Shown one piece after another: positions 1 to 6,474 of a stretch of DNA of 17,141 nt. Every line of letters starts with the position of its first letter. Within the stretch, counting starts at the first letter, position 1. The position numbers and the translations under genes are program-made. The notes below the pieces were generated by a model. The model did no database searches. It saw nothing but the letters and a program-made list of their open reading frames with translations, and had not been told where the DNA came from. Source of the DNA: Candidatus Omnitrophota bacterium (GTDB lineage: Bacteria; Ratteibacteria; UBA8468; MWAK01); assembly GCA_026387085.1 (NCBI GenBank), contig JAPLMK010000106.1, positions 1-17,141 on the forward strand, read 5' to 3'.

Positions 1-1
1 C

Positions 2-43
2 CGGAAACGGGAAACGCTGGAAAATTTAACGGCCCAATTTTAA
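2..43 (+). CDS. Possible C-terminal end of an upstream gene (partial)
   Basis: One frame is open from the left edge to a TAA at 41-43 and would encode a short charged tail reading R-K-R-E-T-L-E-N-L-T-A-Q-F. The segment before the stop is more GC-rich than the repeat that follows it, which fits a real gene end. Fourteen codons are too few to identify a product, and another frame also stays open further, so this remains a guess. Confidence 0.3.
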   Translation, partial: RKRETLENLTAQF

Positions 44-80
44 CTTTTACAATCTGTATTTTGCGTTTCACGATTTTTTC
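41..80. repeat. AT-rich intergenic repeat, family A, copy 1
   Basis: The 19-nt stretch 46-64 matches 1678-1696 at 18 of 19 positions. The same mixture of TTTTGC, TTTACAATCTG and AATTTTAAC words occurs in both places. It ends about 25 nt before the start codon at 89. No convincing Shine-Dalgarno sequence lies between the repeat and that start. Confidence 0.6.
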
Positions 81-88
81 TATTATAA

Positions 89-1051
89 ATGATTAAATTA
101 GCGGTAGTCGGCGCCGGCCACATGGGAGAAAACCACATCAGGGTCTATTCCCGCAAACCCGGCGTAAAAGTTACGGCCATCTGCGACCCGGACGAGGCCC
201 GGGGCGGACGATTGGCAAAAGAATACGGAGCAACGTGGTTTGCCGATTACCGGAAAGCCATTCCGGAAATAGACGCGGCCAGCATCGCGGTCCCGACAAA
301 CCTGCACCACCGTGTTGCTTCGGCATTTCTCTCGGCCGGGAAACCAATCCTCCTGGAAAAACCGATTGCCAGCACCGCGGAAGAAGGGGCGGAACTGGTC
401 CGCATTTCACGCCAAAAAAACGTGCCGTTGCAAATTGGTCACGTCGAACGCTTTAACCCGGCAGTACAACGGCTGACCCAAGAATTAAAAACGCCAAAAT
501 ACCTGGAAATCCACCGGATGGGTCCTTTCAAGGGCCGGGGCATCGAGGTAAGCGTAGTGGCCGACCTGATGATTCACGACATTGATTTAGTCCTGGACCT
601 GGTTAATTCTGAAATAAAAGAGGTGAGCGCCCTGGGACTTTCCGCTTTTACCAAGAGCGCCGATATCGCCACCAGCCGCCTGACCTTCGCCAACGGTGTA
701 GTGGCTAACCTTACGGCCAGCCGCATCAGCGACCAAAGCATGCGTAAAATCCGGGTATTTGAAAGTAACAAATACTGGTCTCTGGATTGTGAATGCCAGG
801 AACTTGTCTGTTACCGCAAAAACCCGGACGAATCCTGGCAAAACAAGGAAAAGCCGGGTTTGGCTGACCTGATTATCCGGGAACCAATTGCGGTGGAAAA
901 AGCAGAAACCCTGAGTTTAGAAATAGACTCTTTCCTGAAAATAGTAGCAGAGGGAGGAGAACCGATAGTTACCGGAAACGATGGCTTGGCTGCCTTAAAG
1001 GTAGCGCTACAGATTAATTCTCTGATAACGGAGGGCAAAACAAATGATTGA
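89..1051 (+). CDS. Gfo/Idh/MocA family NAD(P)-dependent oxidoreductase
   Basis: The 320-residue protein has the two-domain layout of the Gfo/Idh/MocA family. An N-terminal Rossmann fold carries the GAGHMG dinucleotide-binding turn (residues 8-13) and ends in the hallmark E90-K91-P92. A C-terminal alpha/beta domain contains H163-D-I-D166, the region that usually supplies the catalytic His. Family members oxidise or reduce cyclic sugars, often nucleotide sugars, in the cytoplasm. The GHVERFNPAV and MIHDIDL stretches resemble subfamily members found near lipid A genes, where UDP-GlcNAc 3-dehydrogenase-like roles are proposed, but no such gene is visible here, so the substrate is unknown. Its last 8 nt overlap the next gene, suggesting co-translation. 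The ATG at 89 opens directly on the Rossmann strand, so the start is secure although no Shine-Dalgarno sequence is seen. Confidence 0.9.
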   Translation: MIKLAVVGAGHMGENHIRVYSRKPGVKVTAICDPDEARGGRLAKEYGATWFADYRKAIPEIDAASIAVPTNLHHRVASAFLSAGKPILLEKPIASTAEEGAELVRISRQKNVPLQIGHVERFNPAVQRLTQELKTPKYLEIHRMGPFKGRGIEVSVVADLMIHDIDLVLDLVNSEIKEVSALGLSAFTKSADIATSRLTFANGVVANLTASRISDQSMRKIRVFESNKYWSLDCECQELVCYRKNPDESWQNKEKPGLADLIIREPIAVEKAETLSLEIDSFLKIVAEGGEPIVTGNDGLAALKVALQINSLITEGKTND

Positions 1052-1595
1052 CTTGACCGCGAAAAAAATCTTCCTGACTAAAGGGGTCGGCCGGGACCGG
1101 GAAAAACTGACCAGTTTGGAACGGGCGCTCCGCAATGCCGGCATTGCGCCTTTTAACCTGGTTCCCATCACCAGCATCTTCCCGCCGGGCGCCAAGTTAA
1201 TCAGCCGGATGGCCGGCTTGAAACGGCTGGACCCGGGCCAGATTCTTTTCTGCGTAATGAGCAAAAACTCCACCAACGAACCGCACCGGCTCATCACTTC
1301 TTCCATCGGGGTCGCCCTTCCGAAAAGCCCGCACAGCCACGGCTACCTTTCCGAATATTCCGGCTTTGGCCTGACCGACGAAAAAGCCGGAGATTACGCC
1401 GAAGACCTGGCCGCCCAGATGCTGGCAACTACCCTGGGCGTCAAATTTGACCCGGACAGCAGTTATGATGAAAAGAAACAGATCTGGCGGATGAGCGACC
1501 AGATTGTCAAAACAACCAATATCACCCAGTCGGCTATCGGCGATAAGAACGGCCGGTGGACAACCGTTGTTTCAGCCGCAGTATTGATTTTATAG
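1044..1595 (+). CDS. pdaD: Pyruvoyl-dependent arginine decarboxylase
   Basis: The 183-residue protein matches the pyruvoyl-dependent arginine decarboxylase family, which converts arginine to agmatine and CO2. Proenzymes self-cleave at a Ser-Ser bond to give a beta chain and an alpha chain with an N-terminal pyruvoyl group. Here the site is T85-S86-S87-I-G, so cleavage is expected between Ser86 and Ser87. The preceding PITSIFPPG segment and the following HGYLSEY segment are also family hallmarks. Length is normal for the family. The ATG at 1044 has a GGAGG at 1030-1034 and overlaps the upstream gene by 8 nt. The next gene is an agmatinase, so the pair forms the arginine to agmatine to putrescine route. 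This enzyme type is best known from archaea and chlamydiae and replaces the PLP-dependent SpeA. Confidence 0.93.
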   Translation: MIDLTAKKIFLTKGVGRDREKLTSLERALRNAGIAPFNLVPITSIFPPGAKLISRMAGLKRLDPGQILFCVMSKNSTNEPHRLITSSIGVALPKSPHSHGYLSEYSGFGLTDEKAGDYAEDLAAQMLATTLGVKFDPDSSYDEKKQIWRMSDQIVKTTNITQSAIGDKNGRWTTVVSAAVLIL

Positions 1596-1606
1596 CGTAA
1601 AAATAT

Positions 1607-1700
1607 CGCAAAATGTAAAATGCAAATTGCAAAAGTTAAAATTTCGGTTTAATGAAATTCCATTTTGCATTTTGAAATTTACAATCTGCATTTTGCAATA
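1607..1700. repeat. AT-rich imperfect palindrome, family A, copy 2
   Basis: The gap between the decarboxylase and agmatinase genes is almost entirely a diverged inverted repeat. The left arm (about 1607-1644, GCAAAATGTAAAATGCAAATT...) is roughly complementary to the right arm (about 1655-1697, ...CATTTTGCATTTTG...). The right end shares 18 of 19 nt with 46-64. It is AT-rich unlike the flanking genes and ends 13 nt before the agmatinase ATG. It could act as an RNA hairpin or be a non-autonomous mobile repeat. Confidence 0.65.
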
Positions 1701-1709
1701 TTAATTCTT

Positions 1710-2588
1710 ATGGAAATACCTTACACCTTTGCCGGACTTCCGGCTCTGCCTTTAAAAAAAGCACGGGTGGCAATCCTGCCGGTTGCTTACGACGGCACCA
1801 CCTCTTATCAACCAGGAACCCGCTTCGGACCCCAGGAGATAATTCTGGCCAGCCGGTTCCTGGAGATGTACGACGAATCACTTGGTTTTGAACCCTCTGA
1901 GATGGGAATCGCCACCCTGCCCGAAATCTGGCCAAACCTTTCCCGGCCGGAAACCGTTGTAAACGAAGTGGAAAAATATGTCACCAAAATTCTGAAAAAA
2001 CGGGTTTTCCCGGTCATCCTGGGCGGAGAACACTCCATAACCGCGGGAGCGGTAAAAGCATTTCACAAAATTTATCCCAAACTTTCGGTCTTGACTCTGG
2101 ATGCCCACGCTGACCTCAGGGAAACATACCAGGGAACAAAACATAACCATGCCTGTGTCAGCCGCCGGATAATGGAGATGGGGATTCCGACTACTATTAT
2201 GGGCGTCCGCTGTATCCCCAGCGAAGACCTGCCGGTCTTAAAAACCCCCGGACTGAAAGTGCTCTGGGCGGAAAAACTGAAAGAAAAAAAAGATTGGCTT
2301 TCCCTGATATCGGCCAACCTGACAGAATCCGTTTACCTTTCCATCGACCTGGACTTCTTTGACCCGGCCGAAGTCCCGGCGGTGGGAACACCGGAACCGG
2401 GCGGATTCGGCTGGTCCGAAACAAACCACTTTCTCCGCCAGCTGACAGAAAAACACCGGATAGTCGGATTTGACGTCATGGAACTAAACGGCGGGCTGCA
2501 CCACGCTCCCTCTTCTTATTTTGCGAGCCGGTTGGTTTACCGCCTGATCGGATTATGCCAAAAAAAACCGCAAACGCCGTCAATTTGA
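1710..2588 (+). CDS. speB: Agmatinase (arginase/agmatinase/ureohydrolase family)
   Basis: The 292-residue protein belongs to the binuclear manganese ureohydrolases. Metal-ligand motifs are in order: GGEHS (H108), D131-A-H133-A-D135, and S-I-D213-L-D215-F-F-D-P. The TSYQPGTRFGP segment near residue 31 is the usual family N-terminal signature. It should hydrolyse agmatine to putrescine and urea in the cytoplasm. That substrate follows from its position directly after the pyruvoyl arginine decarboxylase, since sequence alone does not exclude a related guanidino substrate. The frame stays open up to an ATG at 1665, but those 15 extra codons lie inside the AT-rich repeat, so the ATG at 1710 (MEIPYTFAGLP) is preferred. 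No clear Shine-Dalgarno sequence precedes it. No spermidine synthase gene is nearby. Confidence 0.9.
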   Translation: MEIPYTFAGLPALPLKKARVAILPVAYDGTTSYQPGTRFGPQEIILASRFLEMYDESLGFEPSEMGIATLPEIWPNLSRPETVVNEVEKYVTKILKKRVFPVILGGEHSITAGAVKAFHKIYPKLSVLTLDAHADLRETYQGTKHNHACVSRRIMEMGIPTTIMGVRCIPSEDLPVLKTPGLKVLWAEKLKEKKDWLSLISANLTESVYLSIDLDFFDPAEVPAVGTPEPGGFGWSETNHFLRQLTEKHRIVGFDVMELNGGLHHAPSSYFASRLVYRLIGLCQKKPQTPSI

Positions 2589-2687
2589 CAGCAACTTTCA
2601 GATAATCTAAAATATCTATTTGTACCTATGCCCACAATTCATTAATTTACGCTTATTTTCGCGTTTAATAAAACGGAGGAAGGAAAA

Positions 2688-3323
2688 ATGGCCGATTTAC
2701 AAAAGATTGCGGATAGCGTAATTGGCGGGAAAGCAGCCGATGTAAAAAGTTTAATCAGCGCCGCGGTAAGCGAAGGTGTGCCGGTAGAAGATATTCTCAA
2801 AAAAGGTCTCATCGCCGGAATGGATGTGGTGGGAGTCAAGTTCCGAGCCAACGAATTCTACGTGCCGGAAGTATTGATTGCCGCCCGGGCGATGCATGCG
2901 GGCATGGACATTCTTCAGCCCCTTTTGACCAAAGCCGGAATAAAACCGTTGGGCAAGGTTGCGGTCGGCACGGTTAAGGGCGACCTTCACGACATCGGCA
3001 AGAACCTGGTCGTAATGATGTTAAAGGGCGGCGGTTTTGAGGTGATGGACCTGGGAATCGACGTTCCGGAAGAAAAGTTTGTGGCCGCAGTCAAAGAAGG
3101 CGCTCAGGTAATCGGGCTTTCCGCCTTATTGACCACCACCATGACCGGAATGAAAGGCGTAATTGAAGCCCTGAAAACAGCAGGCGTTCGCGATAAAGTA
3201 AAGGTGATGATCGGCGGCGCTCCGATTACTCAGTCCTACGCAGACGAAATCGGCGCTGACGCCTACGGTGAAGATGCCGCTACCGCGGCAATCAAAGCCA
3301 AGCAATTAATCGGCGTAGCATAA
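2688..3323 (+). CDS. Corrinoid (cobalamin)-binding protein of methyltransferase systems
   Basis: The 211-residue protein has the two-domain layout of methyltransferase corrinoid proteins (MtaC/MtbC/MttC type, also the B12 module of MetH). A helical cap domain covers about residues 1-87. A Rossmann-like B12-binding domain follows with the D99-L-H101-D-I-G104 motif, whose His is the lower axial cobalt ligand, then S145 in GLSALLTTT, and GGAP near 176-179. Such proteins shuttle a methyl group on cobalt between a substrate methyltransferase and a second methyltransferase acting on tetrahydrofolate or another acceptor. Neither partner nor a reductive activator is encoded in this window, so substrate and partner are unknown. 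An excellent GGAGGAAGG Shine-Dalgarno stretch sits just before the ATG, the best in the + strand set, suggesting high expression. Confidence 0.92.
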   Translation: MADLQKIADSVIGGKAADVKSLISAAVSEGVPVEDILKKGLIAGMDVVGVKFRANEFYVPEVLIAARAMHAGMDILQPLLTKAGIKPLGKVAVGTVKGDLHDIGKNLVVMMLKGGGFEVMDLGIDVPEEKFVAAVKEGAQVIGLSALLTTTMTGMKGVIEALKTAGVRDKVKVMIGGAPITQSYADEIGADAYGEDAATAAIKAKQLIGVA

Positions 3324-3335
3324 CCACCCTTAAAC

Positions 3336-3935
3336 TTGAACCTGATCGGTTTATACTTACTGGTCGGCGGTTACCTTTTAGGGTCGCTCCCTTTCGGTTA
3401 TTTAATCGGGAGGTCATACGGCGTTGATATCCGCACAAAGGGCAGCGGCAATATCGGCGCAGCCAATATCCTGCGCGTAATCGGTAAAGGCCCGGCCCTT
3501 GCCACCCTCCTGCTGGATACCGTCAAAGGTTTTCTGCCCACACTCCTGGCGCGCCAGACCTGCCTTTTGCCGCCCGGCTGGATAGTTGCCGTCGGTCTTT
3601 CCGTAATCATTGGCCACACTTTTTCTGTATTTTTAAATTTTAAGGGCGGTAAAGGAGTAGCGACCAGTTTAGGTGTTTTAATTGGCCTCTCACCCTTAAC
3701 CGCCCTTTTTATCCTTCTGGTCTGGCTGGCAATTTTTGCGGTGAGCCGCATCATTTCTTTAGCTTCCATGGCCGCCGCCTTATCCCTGCCTCCCCTGCTC
3801 TGGTGCCTGGCTGGCCGTCAGCCCGTATTTCTGGCTTTCGGCATCCTGATTACAGCCCTGGTATTTCTGGCGCACCGGAAGAATATCGGACGACTCTTCT
3901 CCGGACAAGAACCTAAAGTCACATGGAAAAAATGA
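3336..3935 (+). CDS. plsY: Glycerol-3-phosphate acyltransferase PlsY
   Basis: The 199-residue polytopic inner-membrane protein carries the three PlsY motifs: KGSGNIGAAN (35-44), KGGKGVAT (103-110), and AHRKNIGRLFSGQEPK (179-194). PlsY transfers an acyl group from acyl-phosphate to glycerol 3-phosphate, making lysophosphatidate, the first committed step of phospholipid synthesis. The hydrophobic segments and length are normal. The only suitable start is the TTG at 3336, 12 nt after the corrinoid gene stop, because GSLPFGYLIG must sit near residue 16. No Shine-Dalgarno sequence is seen, so translation may be coupled to the gene upstream. Its end overlaps gpsA by 13 nt. The plsY-gpsA pairing makes metabolic sense because GpsA supplies glycerol 3-phosphate. 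Confidence 0.93.
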   Translation: MNLIGLYLLVGGYLLGSLPFGYLIGRSYGVDIRTKGSGNIGAANILRVIGKGPALATLLLDTVKGFLPTLLARQTCLLPPGWIVAVGLSVIIGHTFSVFLNFKGGKGVATSLGVLIGLSPLTALFILLVWLAIFAVSRIISLASMAAALSLPPLLWCLAGRQPVFLAFGILITALVFLAHRKNIGRLFSGQEPKVTWKK

Positions 3936-4909
3936 CCGCTGTTATCGGCGCCGGCGCCTGGGGAACAACCCTCGCCTTGCTCCTTGCCCGGAAAGGCAGG
4001 CAGGTCATTCTTTATGAAAAGTTCCCGGATTACGGAAAAGTGTTAATGCAGAAACGGGAAAATCCCAAGTTTCTGCCGGGAATCAAGCTACCGGATGAGA
4101 TCAAAATTACCGTTTCGCTGGAAGACGTAAAAGAGGCGGGTCTTTTTATCCTGGCTCCGCCGTCATTCGCCTTCCGGGAAACAGCGTCAAACCTTTTTAA
4201 AATAAAAACCGATGGTTTTTTTCTCATCGCCACCAAAGGATTGGAGGAGGGAACCGGCTTGCGGATGAGCGAAGTTCTGCGCTCCGAAATGGGCCGGATT
4301 AATTTTGCCGTGCTCTCCGGACCAACCATCGCCCGGGAATTAGCCGCCGGTCTTCCGGCCAGCGCAATCTGCGCCGGCGAAAATGAAAATCTTAACGCCC
4401 TCTGCCAGGACATTCTCAATTCTGAAAAGTTCCGGATTTATACCAGCCCTGACCCCATCGGCTGCGAATTAGGCGGCGCGCTCAAGAACCCGCTGGCCAT
4501 CGCGGCCGGAATCGTGGAAGGACTTGGTTTAGGTGAGAATACCAAAGCCGCGCTGCTCTGCCGGGGCCTGGCTGAAATAGCGCGGCTGGGAAAAGCGTTG
4601 GGCGGAAAAGAAAAAACCATTTTCGGACTCTCCGGCCTGGGTGATTTAATTACGACTGCGAGCAGCCCGGCTTCCCGTAACCATTCTTTCGGCCTCGCAA
4701 TCGGCCGGGGCGAAGACCCAAAATCACTGATTGCCAGCCAGGAATCAGTAGTGGAAGGTTATTATACTATCCGGCCGTCTCTGTTATTATCGGAAAAAAC
4801 CGGTTGTGAGATGCCCATTTCCACCAAGATTGCCGAAGTGCTCTTTAACAATAAAAAACCGGCGGAGGCAGTCCGGGAACTGATGACCAGACCGCTCAAG
4901 AACGAGTAA
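3923..4909 (+). CDS. gpsA: Glycerol-3-phosphate dehydrogenase [NAD(P)+]
   Basis: The 328-residue protein is a full-length GpsA, reducing dihydroxyacetone phosphate to sn-glycerol 3-phosphate in the cytoplasm. Visible features are the GAGAWGT nucleotide-binding turn (9-15), ATKG (103-106), SGPT (132-135), the catalytic Lys in GGALKN (K188), and the C-terminal GLGDLITT and VVEGYYT segments. The ATG at 3923 overlaps the end of plsY. A second ATG three codons later (MTAVIGAG) is equally plausible and would also be read by translational coupling. Together with plsY it feeds phosphatidic acid synthesis. Confidence 0.95.
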   Translation: MEKMTAVIGAGAWGTTLALLLARKGRQVILYEKFPDYGKVLMQKRENPKFLPGIKLPDEIKITVSLEDVKEAGLFILAPPSFAFRETASNLFKIKTDGFFLIATKGLEEGTGLRMSEVLRSEMGRINFAVLSGPTIARELAAGLPASAICAGENENLNALCQDILNSEKFRIYTSPDPIGCELGGALKNPLAIAAGIVEGLGLGENTKAALLCRGLAEIARLGKALGGKEKTIFGLSGLGDLITTASSPASRNHSFGLAIGRGEDPKSLIASQESVVEGYYTIRPSLLLSEKTGCEMPISTKIAEVLFNNKKPAEAVRELMTRPLKNE

Positions 4910-5000
4910 ATGGTAAACGGTTAATAGTGAATGGTAACAGCAAAGAAACAATTTTTGGTCTGGGTTTTACCGTTTACAACTCACTGTTCACTATTCACTG
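4910..5000. repeat. Palindromic intergenic repeat, family B
   Basis: The gap between gpsA and the MerR gene is an imperfect inverted repeat. The left arm (4911-4937) carries GGTAAACGGTTAATAGTGAATGG. The right arm (4966-5000) carries, on the opposite strand, GTGAATAGTGAACAGTGA and GTAAACGGTAAAA. The arms share TAAACGGT and ATAGTGAA words but contain short internal reiterations of GTGAA, so pairing is uneven. It begins right at the gpsA stop and ends 4 nt before the next start codon. It is unrelated in sequence to families A, C and D. Confidence 0.65.
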
Positions 5001-5004
5001 AATT

Positions 5005-5340
5005 ATGGAAAACAAGGTATACTATAAAATCGGCGAAATAAGCCGCAAAACTAATATCGCCAGACACACCATCCGGTATTGGGAAAATGAATTTTCCTTT
5101 TTCCTGAAACCGGTTCGCAACAGCCGCGGCCAGCGGATTTATACCGAGAAAGAACTGGAAAATATCGTCCGGCTGAAGGACCTTCTTTGCCGGCGCGGCT
5201 ATCGGATTGCCGCAGTCAAAAAGGTGCTGCGCCAGAAAGAGCCCAAAAAGGATAAAAACGGGACATCTGTTCCGGTTAAAGAACTTTTGACCGGTCTGAA
5301 ACGGCTGGACCGCCTTTTAACCCAACTTAAAAAAATATAG
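5005..5340 (+). CDS. Small MerR-family transcriptional regulator
   Basis: The 111-residue protein begins with a MerR-type winged helix-turn-helix: YYKIGEISRKTNIARHTIRYWENEF spans residues 6-30, and the wing carries R44-I-Y-T47. The RRGYRIAAVKKVL segment (63-75) is the usual second helical pair. After residue about 80 the family's C-terminal effector domain is replaced by a short Lys/Leu-rich helix that could form a dimerisation coiled coil, and no metal-binding Cys cluster is present. The effector and targets are unknown. This short form is common in deep-branching bacteria. The ATG at 5005 directly abuts the family B palindrome and lacks a Shine-Dalgarno sequence. The helix-turn-helix begins within ten residues, so the start is probably right. 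Confidence 0.85.
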   Translation: MENKVYYKIGEISRKTNIARHTIRYWENEFSFFLKPVRNSRGQRIYTEKELENIVRLKDLLCRRGYRIAAVKKVLRQKEPKKDKNGTSVPVKELLTGLKRLDRLLTQLKKI

Positions 5341-5346
5341 AAAAGA

Positions 5347-5443
5347 TGTCATTCTGAATCTCTAATAATATGTCATCCTGAGCGATAGCGAAGGATCTCG
5401 CAGTTAACAACGAGATTCTTCGCAAAATCAGCTCAGAATGACA
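5347..5443. repeat. Palindromic intergenic repeat, family C (TGTCATCCTGAGC type)
   Basis: A long imperfect palindrome lies at 5371-5443. The outer arm TGTCATCCTGAGC pairs with GCTCAGAATGACA. The inner arm GCGAAGGATCTCG pairs with CGAGATTCTTCGC at 12 of 13 positions around a short AGTTAACA-like centre. A partial extra copy of the outer arm (TGTCATTCTGAA) precedes it at 5347. This TGTCATCCTGAGCGAAGCGAAGGATCT-type sequence is, from general knowledge, a widespread intergenic repeat in unrelated bacterial phyla. It overlaps the ATG at 5438 that would otherwise look like the purN start. Confidence 0.8.
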
Positions 5444-5455
5444 GATAACCATAAC

Positions 5456-6022
5456 ATGAAGATCGGGGTGCTGCTTTCCGGAAGCGGGTCAAACCTGCAG
5501 GCAATTATTGATGCCACAAAGAACGGCTCACTGCCGGTGGAAATCGGACTGGTTGTTTCCGACAACCCGGATGCATTCGGGCTGAAACGCGCCGAAAAAG
5601 CCGGCATCAAAGCGCAATATATTCCACCGGGACCGAAACGCACCGTCCTCTCTCCGGAGGCGGAAGAAAAATACATAACCGCCCTGAAAGAAGCCGGGTG
5701 CGAACTGGTCTGCCTGGCCGGATTCATGCGGGTTATCAAAGATAAAATCCTGGCCGCGTTTCCGGGCCGGGTCTTGAATATCCACCCTTCCCTTTTACCG
5801 GCTTTCCCGGGACTGGAGGCCTGGAAACAGGCGCTTAATTACGGAGTTATCATGCAGGCGGTGGTGCCGGTCCTGCCAAACGACACCACGAAAACGCTCT
5901 TAAACCGCATCCATCAGCAGGAACATATTATTTACCCGATGGCCATTAAACTTTTCGCGGAAAAAAGATTAAAAATTTCCGGCCGTCAGGTTAGCGTTAT
6001 TAACAACAATCCAAAAAAATGA
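5456..6022 (+). CDS. purN: Phosphoribosylglycinamide formyltransferase with internal deletion
   Basis: The protein is PurN by its N-terminal GSGSNLQAII loop (8-18), VSDNPDAFGLKRAE (34-47), LAGFMRVI (88-94) and the catalytic N108-I-H110-P-S. PurN formylates glycinamide ribonucleotide from 10-formyltetrahydrofolate in purine synthesis. Family members continue after QAL.YGV with about 20 residues (a VHFVDEGVD-like segment holding the catalytic Asp) before the ILQA.VPV strand. Here residue V131 is followed directly by I132-M-Q-A-V-V-P-V, so that block is absent in frame. The rest, including the RIHQQEH helix and C-terminus, is intact at 188 residues. Activity is doubtful. The start is taken at 5456, because the ATG at 5438 lies inside the palindrome. 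Its stop overlaps the next start (ATGA). Confidence 0.85.
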   Translation: MKIGVLLSGSGSNLQAIIDATKNGSLPVEIGLVVSDNPDAFGLKRAEKAGIKAQYIPPGPKRTVLSPEAEEKYITALKEAGCELVCLAGFMRVIKDKILAAFPGRVLNIHPSLLPAFPGLEAWKQALNYGVIMQAVVPVLPNDTTKTLLNRIHQQEHIIYPMAIKLFAEKRLKISGRQVSVINNNPKK

Positions 6023-6474
6023 AAACCAGAAAAGCGAAATTGTCTGACGCCAAAACAATCCACAATTTAATTAATGCCGCCGCGGTAACAGGCGCGGTGA
6101 TGCCCCGTTCCCTCTCGGAAATCTACGAGTCAATCCGGGACTTCCTGGTCGCCGAAGAAAACGGAAAAATAACCGGATGCTGCAGTTTGCACATCGCCTG
6201 GGAAAACCTGGCCGAGGTAAGGTCTCTGGTAATCATCCCGGCGCAACAAAAAAAGGGGGTTGGAGCAAAACTTTTACAAGCCACCCTGAAGGAAGCGAAG
6301 CAACTGGCGCTTCCCAAGGTCTTCGCGCTTACCAACCAGCCGGAATTTTTTCAGAAATACGGATTTGAACGCATCAGCCGAAAAGCCCTCCCTCACAAGA
6401 TATGGGGCGACTGCCTGAAATGCCCCAAGTTCCCTAAATGCGACGAGGTAGCCTTATGGAAAAAGTTGTCTTAG
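6019..6474 (+). CDS. GNAT N-acetyltransferase, short-form N-acetylglutamate synthase type
   Basis: The 151-residue protein is a single GNAT domain of the type often annotated as ArgA-like acetyltransferase. It has RSLSEIYESIRDF (30-42), LAEVRSLVI (64-72), the acetyl-CoA pyrophosphate loop QQKKGVGAKLL (76-86), FALTNQPEFFQKYGF (102-116) and a C-terminal Cys trio (C132, C135, C141) in the pattern CLKCPKFPKCDE. Short stand-alone proteins of this type are thought to make N-acetylglutamate for arginine synthesis. The argG gene overlapping its end by 19 nt supports that role but does not prove it, so no symbol is given. Its ATG overlaps the purN stop as ATGA, so purN, this gene and argG are probably co-transcribed and translationally coupled. 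Confidence 0.85.
   Translation: MKTRKAKLSDAKTIHNLINAAAVTGAVMPRSLSEIYESIRDFLVAEENGKITGCCSLHIAWENLAEVRSLVIIPAQQKKGVGAKLLQATLKEAKQLALPKVFALTNQPEFFQKYGFERISRKALPHKIWGDCLKCPKFPKCDEVALWKKLS

Noticed and set aside
1665..1709. Upstream 15-codon extension of agmatinase
   Set aside because: It is encoded entirely by the AT-rich repeat. Homologs begin around MEIPYTFAGLP, so the ATG at 1710 was used.
2589..2687. A promoter before the corrinoid protein gene
   Set aside because: The gap is AT-rich, but no -35/-10 pair with acceptable spacing stood out. The gap also has no repeat and no terminator hairpin that I can see.
5438..5455. Upstream ATG for purN
   Set aside because: The ATG is part of the outer arm of the palindromic repeat. 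The conserved PurN N-terminus begins at the ATG at 5456.
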